NCBI GenBank assembly: GCA_028877275.1
Contig: JAPPFP010000013.1
Span: 1-58,822 of the forward strand
Source: Acidobacteriota bacterium
GTDB taxonomy: Bacteria; Acidobacteriota; Thermoanaerobaculia; Multivoradales; Multivoraceae
Direction of reading: 5' to 3'
Length of the DNA: 58,822 bases
A program made the translations under genes and the position numbers. The notes under the pieces are model-generated. The model had not been told where the DNA came from. It made no database searches and saw only the letters and a list, made by a program, of their open reading frames with translations. Below, piece after piece: positions 1-6,695 of the stretch. How positions within the stretch are numbered: the stretch's first letter is position 1; each line of letters opens with the position of its first letter.

Positions 1-63
1 TGCTCTCCGCGGCGGTCGTAGCACCAGGTCGTGTCGAGGCTCGCCTGCCCCATGAGGTCGGGC
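1..63 (-). pseudogene. Tyrosine recombinase C-terminal tail (runs off window)
   Basis: Read on the minus strand this stretch encodes the end of a phage-type integrase: DLMGQASLDTT followed by YDRRGE, which contains the catalytic tyrosine region. It aligns closely with plus-strand positions 11430-11496, where the intact motif is LMGHASLDTTRRYDRR. Here the usual His of LGH/MGH has become Gln and the RR before the tyrosine reads WC, so this copy looks inactive. The remainder lies outside the window. Confidence 0.55.
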
Positions 64-71
64 GACCGTCC

Positions 72-272
72 CTGGCCGCCGTCAGAGTGGCCATCCACTC
101 GGCGGACCCCGCCGTCCTCGAGCCCTGGGGCGGCTTCCATGCCGCTCGCCGCATCCTGCTGGCCCTCCGGCAGCGGGCCGATCTGGAGGACATCGGCGGC
201 ACGTCCGGGGCGGCGATCGGCGGCTACTCGACGCATCACGCCCAGCACCTCGGACCCCTAGGTCTCGCGCGA
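72..272 (+). pseudogene. C-terminal fragment of replication-relaxation-like gene (copy 1)
   Basis: The translation matches the last ~65 residues of the intact protein at 48564-49547 (shared motifs PWGGF.ARR, ALRQRADLED, YSTHHA). Only the tail is present and it abuts the recombinase remnant on the left. The stop codon used by the other two copies (TGA) is CGA here, so the frame reads on into the downstream repeat. It is the remains of an older copy of the transfer module that is intact at 48-50 kb. Confidence 0.7.
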
Positions 273-600
273 CTCCGGGTCAACCATCGGGTCGTGCCAG
301 AACCAAACGCGGACAACACCCCCCTCGTTTGGCTCTCCCGGGTATGCGCGTGTGGTTGTCCTCTCTTGAGGACACCTCCCGAATGTCCTTGAAACGCAAG
401 ACGTTTCTCGGGCTCCATTCCGGGAATGCGCCCTCCCGGACGTTGCGATTGGGTCGTACTAGGAAATCGGGTTGGGACGTGAGCGCCCCCCTTTTCGTCG
501 CCCCGTGCGGCGCGCAAGGGTCTCCCTTTTTCACGGCCTATTCAAGGCCGACGGGAGGGTCGCTCACGTCCAGGATGATCCCTACGGGAAGGCTCGGAGA
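270..600 (+). repeat. Long dispersed repeat with inverted repeat, copy 1
   Basis: This ~330-bp block recurs at 20651-20985 and 49548-49884, each time immediately after the end of a replication-relaxation-like gene. It carries inverted arms GGACGTGAGCGCCCCCC (475-491) and GGGAGGGTCGCTCACGTCC (553-571), then the core GATCCCTACGGGAAGGC (577-593). Similarity between copies stops just after GGCTCGGAG. No convincing protein is encoded. An origin of transfer or a recombination site is the likeliest role. Confidence 0.75.
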
Positions 601-689
601 CCGGAGGAACCGCCATGGCCGCGTCGTGCGTGGAGACGCTGGAGCCGTTGATACATCGGATCGACGGCGGCTAGCGTCGAGGGCGAGCC

Positions 690-947
690 ATGAGAAACGC
701 CAACGATCCGGTCTGCCGCTTGCTCAAGCAGGTCATCATGGCGGACGAACCGCTTGTGCATCCAAGCCTCGAAAACACGGCGGACTCCGTGGTGCTGGAC
801 CACGTAAGGTCGATGCTGGAACGGGGCCTCGTGGAAGGGGAACTCCACACGACTCAAGGAGGTTACTGGACCGTCTACCCCGGCCAGCGGATCACTCGCT
901 TGGGCCGCTCATACCTGAGCCGACGGCATGCTGACCGAGACGACTGA
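690..947 (+). CDS. Small protein, possibly winged-helix DUF2513-like
   Basis: This encodes 85 residues from an ATG preceded by GAGGGCGAG. The pattern VLDHVRSMLERGLVEGE followed by ITRLGRSYL resembles the end of a winged-helix domain as in DUF2513 proteins (helix, 'G-L-V' turn, 'LT..G..YL'), but it is short and I cannot assign it firmly. It is the first cargo gene after repeat copy 1. A preceding 19-codon frame (615-674) starting MAASCVETLEP is too short to call. Confidence 0.5.
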   Translation: MRNANDPVCRLLKQVIMADEPLVHPSLENTADSVVLDHVRSMLERGLVEGELHTTQGGYWTVYPGQRITRLGRSYLSRRHADRDD

Positions 948-1236
948 AGGAACCCGGCGGATCGAACGCACCGCCGATCAACTGGAAGCGACCGGTACGG
1001 CGAGAAAGCACTCCGGGGCGGGCGAGAGAGGGTGGCCTCCGCCGCACGGGGGGGTCTTGCGACTCGGAGCGGAACCACAGGTAGAAGAAGCGAAGTACGC
1101 CGCAGTAGTGCGCAACGTGGTTGCGCGGATAGATGCAACCGACCACTCCGCCTGCAGGACGTAGGGAAACGGAAGCTGCCGTTCCCTGAGCGCGAACGGA
1201 GTGCGACTTCCGCCGGGGCTTGCTAGGATCGCTCGG

Positions 1237-1554
1237 GTGGCCACGGTCTCACAGTTGTCCGCGACGCACTGGGTAGTTCACCTCGGCCGGCAGGCCGACT
1301 CCAACGTCACGGTCGAACTGCGCATGAGCGAGGACCAAGCTCGCGACCTCGCCAACCTGGAGACCAACCGCATCGCGGAGCTCAACCCGACCGAGCCGCA
1401 ACCGGCCGAGAACGTCGGTTCGGCCGTGCTCACGCTTCTGGCGTCGGTCCTCGCCATCGGTCGCGTCAAGGAACGCCTGCGAACGGCGGACCAGCAGGAG
1501 ATCATGAACCTGATTGACGACGAGGTTGCCGCCGAGCGTGCGAGTCGTCCTTGA
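1237..1554 (+). CDS. Putative antitoxin of PIN toxin pair
   Basis: A 105-residue protein from GTG 1237 (an upstream GTG at 1201 adds 12 residues). It overlaps the following PIN-domain gene by 17 bases, the typical arrangement of a type II toxin-antitoxin operon with the antitoxin first. The sequence is acidic and helical at the end (ADQQEIMNLIDDEVAAE), which suits a toxin-binding tail. I do not recognise a named antitoxin family, so the role is inferred from position. Confidence 0.6.
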   Translation: MATVSQLSATHWVVHLGRQADSNVTVELRMSEDQARDLANLETNRIAELNPTEPQPAENVGSAVLTLLASVLAIGRVKERLRTADQQEIMNLIDDEVAAERASRP

Positions 1555-1978
1555 CACGAACATTCTCGTCAGCGCGCTCATCACCAAGGACACACCGCCG
1601 CATCAGTTGTACAGGGCGTGGCTTCGTGGCGACGTTGAGCTTGTCACCTCGCAGGCGCAGATAGACGAGCTTCGAGCGGTCCTCGGTCGCCCACGCCTGC
1701 GCAGGTACGTCGATCCCGCCGAAGCCGACCGGATGCTCCCCGCTCTGCATCTGAACGCAAGCGTTCTCCAAGACGTTCCGGTAGCGAGACGGTCTCCCGA
1801 CCCCAAGGACGATCCCATTCTCGCGATGGCGGTCATCGGCGAGGCCGACGTTCTCGTGTCCGGGGACAAGACCGACATGCTCGCGCTGAAGTCCGTCGAG
1901 GATGTACCGATCGCCACCGCGCGCGAGGCGCTATCGCTCGTTCTCGGCCAATCGCGACCGCCCCGGACCCATCGCTAG
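1538..1978 (+). CDS. PIN-domain toxin (putative endoribonuclease)
   Basis: The N-terminus RVVLDTNILVSAL is the first strand and first catalytic Asp (residue 6) of the PIN fold; a later DPKDDPILAMAVIGEADVLVSGD block carries the other acidic positions and the closing strand. Length (146 residues) fits toxins annotated as PIN-family toxin components. GTG 1538 puts the start directly before the conserved strand; a TTG at 1514 is possible but adds an atypical extension. PIN toxins cleave RNA with a metal ion; the upstream overlapping gene would be the antitoxin. Confidence 0.8.
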   Translation: MRVVLDTNILVSALITKDTPPHQLYRAWLRGDVELVTSQAQIDELRAVLGRPRLRRYVDPAEADRMLPALHLNASVLQDVPVARRSPDPKDDPILAMAVIGEADVLVSGDKTDMLALKSVEDVPIATAREALSLVLGQSRPPRTHR

Positions 1979-2046
1979 CTGGAGCTTGGCCGTTGGTCAC
2001 GCCGGCTACGCCAAACCTGATCCAGCTTGTGCAGAACAGGAGTGCG

Positions 2047-2064
2047 GCCTTCCCCGCAGGGATC
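2047..2064 (-). repeat. Solitary copy of repeat core
   Basis: On the minus strand this reads GATCCCTGCGGGGAAGGC, one base longer than the core GATCCCTGCGGGAAGGC that ends the long repeats. The preceding bases (GGGCGGGTCCTCACGTC) also resemble the right inverted arm. It is a partial, decayed copy in the opposite orientation. Confidence 0.5.
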
Positions 2065-2137
2065 AGTCCGACGTGAGGACCCGCCCTTAGCGAAGACTGG
2101 GTAGCGTGGTCCGACAGCTTCTGATTCACTACGCTGA

Positions 2138-2702
2138 ATGCCCCGATTGACGCCGCAGGAGTTCATCGCCAAGTGGCGAGCGTCGACGCTGAAGGAGCGC
2201 TCCGCTTCGCAGGAGCACTTCATCGACCTGTGCCGGCTGCTCGGCGAACCGACGCCGGCCGAGGCGGACCCGTCCGGCGAGGCCTACTGCTTCGAGCGCG
2301 GCGCCCGCAAGGACACCGGCGGCGACGGCTGGGCCGATGTCTGGAAGCGCCATCACTTCGCCTGGGAGTACAAGGGCAAACGGGCTGACCTCGACGCCGC
2401 GTATGGACAGCTGCGGCTGTACAACGCTGGCTCTGGAGAATCCACCGCTGCTGATCGTCTCCGACATGCAGCGGTTCCGCATCCGCACCAACTGGACGAA
2501 CAGCGTCAGCAGGACCTATGAGTTCGACTTGGGCGACCTCGCCGACGCGGCGACGCGGGATCTGCTCAAGTGGGCGTTTTCGGACCCCGAGCGGTTGCGG
2601 CCGGGCAAGACCCGGCAATCGCTTACCGAGAAGGCGGCCGAGGCCTTCGCCATGGTGGCTCACGTGCGCAGGTTCCTGGGGCCGCTGCACGATCCAGTGT
2701 GA
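2138..2702 (+). pseudogene. N-terminal remnant of MmeI/YeeA-type restriction-modification gene
   Basis: The protein begins with FIAKWRASTLKERSASQEHF, then LCRLLGEPTP, CFERGARK, GWADVWKR and FAWEYKGK, the N-terminal block of large MmeI-like type IIG enzymes. At about 2420-2435 the frame shifts: LENPPLLIVSDMQRFRIRTN and FDLGDLADAATRDLL continue in another frame. After ~190 residues it stops, whereas the family runs to 900 or more, so all methyltransferase motifs are missing. It is a clear pseudogene at the edge of the defence cluster. Confidence 0.8.
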
Positions 2703-2968
2703 CGACATCTGGTCTTCCCAGAGATTCGGGGCACGATGGTCGGGGCGGCGGTGTTCGGCCGGTTGCTGAACGACCTCAAGATCGATTGCAGCCCGCACGG
2801 TCTCCGCAGTTCGTTCCGCTCCTGATGCTCCCACGAGGGTATCGACCGGGAGCTGGCGGAACAGGCCCTGGCCCACGCGGTCGGCAGCCAAGTCGAGCAG
2901 TGCTATGCGTGCAGCGACGTACCGGAAGCCCTGTGGGGCGCTCTCCTGCGGCGCGCAAGGGCGAGTAA
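2703..2968 (+). pseudogene. Tyrosine recombinase C-terminal fragment with in-frame stop
   Basis: Read in one frame this gives PEIRGTMVGAAVFGRLL, then HGLRSSFRS, a TGA stop at 2823-2825, then CSHEGIDRELAEQALAH. The HGLRSSFR.WCSHE pattern is the catalytic H-x-x-R box of P4-type integrases, with the usual Trp codon TGG changed to TGA. The N-terminal domain is absent and the sequence starts directly after the truncated MmeI-like gene. Confidence 0.7.
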
Positions 2969-2987
2969 AGCGGCCAAAGAGGTGGCG

Positions 2988-5519
2988 CTAGAACTCGGCT
3001 CCTTCTTCGTCGGTCGGCTCTTCGAGGATGAAGCGCAAGCGCTCGTACTGTTCCTTGATCCAGGCCGCGGCATCGGGCCACTCCTCGTCGTCCTGGTACG
3101 TCCACGGTCTCTTAAGCCGAACTGTTCGGCCCTCAAGACTCGCGGCGTGCGGCTCTCCCTCGATCCTCTGGTCTCCCATTTCTAACCGGATCTTCCGTGA
3201 GTAGCGAAGAAGCCGTGTAGCGAGTTCAGCCGATGTCCCTTGGCCCCAAGGTTTCCGAATGTAGAGGTAGAGCGCATCGTCGACAACTGCGAGGCCAACC
3301 CGATCACCTTGAGGACTCAAGGGCTTGGTCCACTGATTCTCCCCGCGCCAGGAATCCGTTTGCCCCGGCAAACCACCTGTCCGCTGCCGCAGGAAACGGT
3401 AGAACGCCTGTCGCCGATGAAACTCCTCTACGCCCCTCACTTCGACGTTCACGCCGCAGTGTTGGCCCATGCCGCGGCATCGCTTCGCGCTTGCGAGATG
3501 GTGCCGGTCGTAGGGGTAGAGGACCCAGGCGTCGTGACCGGGGACTCCCCGCATCGTCAGGCTGCCGGCCTTCGATCCGGCCGGATAACGTAGGGCCGAC
3601 TGCAGATTCGTGCTGAGTGCGTTGCCTGATAGTCTCTCCGCATTCTCCGGGTCGCGATCCAGAAGGGCCGCTGCCACGTTGAGGACCATCTGGCTTGCGC
3701 TCCCTTCGGCGCGCCACGGGCCGCCCTCGATCCGCCACTCAAGTGGTCCCGACCTGTCTGATGTCTCCGTCTCGGCCTCGGTGCGCCCTCGCCATGGCCA
3801 GAGCCTCAACACACGTTCGGCGAGCCCACCGGCACGCCGTTCGAGCGCTTCCCGGTCCCACTGGTCCTCTTCGGCGATCTCGCGGGTCAGCCCAACTGGG
3901 CTGTTCTTGTAGGTCGAACGCTTCTCCTCGAACGTGCCCGTCCCAAGCTTGGCGTTGGTGACATCGCCGCTCAGGGTCAGATTCCCGAGGCGGTGAAGCC
4001 AGCGTTCGTGTGTCTCGGCCGCGTCATCTCCCAAGGCCTCTTCCCAAGCTGTGGTTAGTTTCTGCGGCATTACGTGCTCGAGCGTTAGGTGGTTCCGAGC
4101 AGGCGACTCCTCTCCGTGCTCGGCCTCCATCAGCGCGCAGAGAATCGCGGTCGAGGACTGCGTTGCGCTTCCCCCGTGGGCCTTGCGCGTGCGCACTCCG
4201 CGAGTGACGTCTTCGTCGTTGGGTACGCCGACCCGCGTGTTCTGGCGCCGTCGAATCTGGCTCATCCAGTACTCGACGTAGTCTTCATCTGGTCCCGGCG
4301 CCTTGAGGTTCGCGAGTTCGGCCGCTGCTTTGTTGATTCCGGCCATGGGACGCTCCGCCAGCCACATTCGCGTGAGCCACGTTCCAATGGCTCTCAGGGA
4401 CTTCGCTAGTTCTAGATGCGACGGCGCCGAACTGTCCTTCGAAGCGTCGTCGAGAAGCCGGAGACTCAAGGGTCGATGAACGTGAATGCCCAGAGCTCTC
4501 AGATGACGGAGTTCCAACTCCACGCGTAGATCGCGGTGAGGTCCGGCCGAGCCGGTCAGGATCCCGTAGAGCCGGGCCAGGCGAGCGAGCTCGCGACAAA
4601 TGGCCGCTCGGTCAACAAGGCTGATCGCCTTCTTCCGAAGCGCCCACCGCCGAAGGCCCTCGTAGGCTTGGTCCTTGCCTCGTAGCTCTCCGGTGCGCCA
4701 GCGGAGGACATCGCGCAGGAACAGGTCGATCGGTTCGGTGGTATGGCTGGCGCCGAGGAGTCGTTCGATCGGCAGCCAGCAATTGTCGTGGAGGTCCCGC
4801 TGCACGTTTTCTTCGGGCTGACCCATGAGCAACCAGTTCTTGACTTTCTCGCTCTCGGCCAACGGCCGCCCGGTTGCGTTGATGCTCTCGAAGATCTGCT
4901 GTGGATCCTCATGGGGGTCGAGTGAAATGCTCACCACACGGAAGCGTCCGAGGCCTTCGAGAAGCTGGGCGACGTCGCTCCTGGCGACCAGCCGACGGAC
5001 GATCTTCCAAGCCTGCGTGACCGCTCCACTCCCGTTCGGCTTACCGTCTAGTAGGCCCCGGCGATACTCTTCATCATCGCCCTGTTGAAGCCGCAATTTG
5101 CGGAACTTGTCCTCGCTCTTGCCGGGATTCGTGAGCCGGTCGTCGCGAATGATCTGGGCGGTCCAGTCGCCGCACTCGCCATCAGGTCCGAGCCGCTCTG
5201 CGATGCATGCGAGGAGGATGCTGACCGTGGTGAGGCGCTGCTGGCCGTCGACCACGCGAACCCTCTTCACCACACCTTCAGGTCCAGGTTCGGGGAACGT
5301 GAGCAGGGCGCCACCGTAGTGCGCCGTCTGGGAGTCCGTCGCCGCGACGGCGAGCAGGTCCGCGACCAAACGTTGAATGTCGGCTTGCCCCCAGCGATAG
5401 CGGCGCTGCCAGCGAGGTACGATGTACTGGACCGTGCCGTTGAGCAGGTTCAGAAAGGGGATGTGAGCCGTTTGCATACGGGAATGACGATTGCCACGTC
5501 GACTATGTGGTTCCGCCAA
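2988..5519 (-). CDS. DUF262/DUF1524 protein, GmrSD-like type IV restriction enzyme
   Basis: 843 residues. The N-terminal DUF262 (ParB-like) domain shows VPRWQRRYRW (34-43), VDGQQRLTT (90-98) and IFESINATGRPL, the GmrS-type nucleotide-binding set. Towards the middle LTLEHVMPQKLT (about 478-489) and RLGNLTL form the DUF1524 His-Asn-His nuclease of GmrD. A ~250-residue C-terminal extension follows. The family restricts modified (for example glucosylated) phage DNA. An internal ATG at residue 15 is an alternative start closer to the usual N-terminus. It reads leftward like the two defence-type genes upstream. Confidence 0.85.
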   Translation of the reverse strand: MAEPHSRRGNRHSRMQTAHIPFLNLLNGTVQYIVPRWQRRYRWGQADIQRLVADLLAVAATDSQTAHYGGALLTFPEPGPEGVVKRVRVVDGQQRLTTVSILLACIAERLGPDGECGDWTAQIIRDDRLTNPGKSEDKFRKLRLQQGDDEEYRRGLLDGKPNGSGAVTQAWKIVRRLVARSDVAQLLEGLGRFRVVSISLDPHEDPQQIFESINATGRPLAESEKVKNWLLMGQPEENVQRDLHDNCWLPIERLLGASHTTEPIDLFLRDVLRWRTGELRGKDQAYEGLRRWALRKKAISLVDRAAICRELARLARLYGILTGSAGPHRDLRVELELRHLRALGIHVHRPLSLRLLDDASKDSSAPSHLELAKSLRAIGTWLTRMWLAERPMAGINKAAAELANLKAPGPDEDYVEYWMSQIRRRQNTRVGVPNDEDVTRGVRTRKAHGGSATQSSTAILCALMEAEHGEESPARNHLTLEHVMPQKLTTAWEEALGDDAAETHERWLHRLGNLTLSGDVTNAKLGTGTFEEKRSTYKNSPVGLTREIAEEDQWDREALERRAGGLAERVLRLWPWRGRTEAETETSDRSGPLEWRIEGGPWRAEGSASQMVLNVAAALLDRDPENAERLSGNALSTNLQSALRYPAGSKAGSLTMRGVPGHDAWVLYPYDRHHLASAKRCRGMGQHCGVNVEVRGVEEFHRRQAFYRFLRQRTGGLPGQTDSWRGENQWTKPLSPQGDRVGLAVVDDALYLYIRKPWGQGTSAELATRLLRYSRKIRLEMGDQRIEGEPHAASLEGRTVRLKRPWTYQDDEEWPDAAAWIKEQYERLRFILEEPTDEEGAEF

Positions 5520-6061
5520 GGCACGGCTGCCTCAGAGCGCGACGATCCTACACTCAGTGTCCTGGACAGGTCGCCGAATCATGTGGCTGCGCCTTTTCGA
5601 GCGCAGCACGGTGCCACTCTGGATGAGGCGCAGCCAGCGGCCCTGGATCGCTGCCACGACTGACAGGTAGACCACGCCGCGAGCTAGAACCGCATGAACA
5701 CTTGACCCGTCAAGCAGTCGGGCGACGCAGTCTGGCAGTTCCGCGGTTTCGGCGATTCCGTCCGCCGCCGCGCCTTCCCGCAGGGATCAACCCTGCCGGG
5801 AGGCCCCCCCAACAAACGGTACAACGGGAAGGGGATCCCCGTGCCGCACGAAAAGCGGCAAACCCGGTGGTCGCTTGTCCCTTGCTTTCACCACTAGCCT
5901 TCGGGTTCTGGGCATGTGGGAAGATCCAGCCCTTCAGCGCCCGAGAAAAAGCGCTGAGGGGGCCGTGGCGGGTCGATGGACTGCGGAGCCAGACCGAAGT
6001 CTGGTGTTTCCCGGCATTCAGGGGGGAGGGGGCGCCCTACCGGGTTCGGTTGGCCGCTGAC
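5520..6061. other. Gene-free stretch with solitary repeat core
   Basis: No supported gene. On the minus strand positions 5772-5788 read GATCCCTGCGGGAAGGC, identical to the core at the end of long-repeat copies 2 and 3. Reading on in that direction leads, about 250 bases later, to the start of the GmrSD-like gene. The rest shows nothing I recognise. Confidence 0.5.
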
Positions 6062-6556
6062 CTAGGGATTTGCGTGAACGACTCCGACCACGAGCCCCAT
6101 GATGATCCCGCTCCAGTGGTTGATCCAACCTGCGAGAATGGGAAGGGCTCCCTCTAGAATTGCCACTGAGGTTCCCGCCGCCGCTCCGACTGCGATCGCC
6201 CGCAACATAGTGACGCGGGCCTCGGCCTTGGCGATCTTCTTTCGCAGAGAGGGTTCCGATTCCCACAAGAGAGCTTTGTTCTTGCTCTCGGCCCAAGCGA
6301 CCGAAACGGTGCTGTGGAGCGGAGTCTCTTCGGTGGACACGAGTTGGCCCAGTTTCTTCCCTGGCGGTAGCGCACGTTCTTCATTCACTGGCACGAAGCT
6401 CAGCGCAGCGAACATCGTGCCCGCTGGATGCCGGCGCAAACCCTGTGGAGTCTGCAACCAAACCGATGCTTCGGTCACAATGTAGCGTGTCGGTGGTACG
6501 TTTCCCTTCTCGTACTCATCCTTGGTCTGTGACTCGACGATATCCTTCATGTCCAC
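6062..6556 (-). CDS. Membrane-anchored protein of unknown function
   Basis: 164 residues starting MDMKDIVESQ. The first ~110 residues are soluble and charged; the last ~50 contain two hydrophobic segments (LRAIAVGAAAGTSVAILEGA and an adjacent WINHWSGIIMGLVVGVV). It sits between a restriction-methylation fusion gene (140 bases upstream, same strand) and the GmrSD-like gene, so it may be part of the defence cluster. I do not recognise the family. Confidence 0.6.
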   Translation of the reverse strand: MDMKDIVESQTKDEYEKGNVPPTRYIVTEASVWLQTPQGLRRHPAGTMFAALSFVPVNEERALPPGKKLGQLVSTEETPLHSTVSVAWAESKNKALLWESEPSLRKKIAKAEARVTMLRAIAVGAAAGTSVAILEGALPILAGWINHWSGIIMGLVVGVVHANP

Positions 6557-6695
6557 TCCTTCCGAAGAGGTGTCCCGGCGGGGGATCGAGTTGGGGCCGC
6601 ACTCCGAAACTGAACCACCGAGGCTAGGTTTGGACCGGAGTCGGCGATCTAGAAGGTGCTCCTCCCTTCGGTCCGAAAGGGTCGTGTTGTTCTAC

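Noticed and set aside
928..1164. Plus-strand frame of 78 codons after the DUF2513-like gene
   Set aside because: No ribosome site and no conserved features; the opposite-strand frames over the same bases are equally long.
5700..6157. Plus-strand frame of 151 codons
   Set aside because: Pro/Arg-rich, overlaps a solitary repeat core and the end of a real minus-strand gene, and has no motif.
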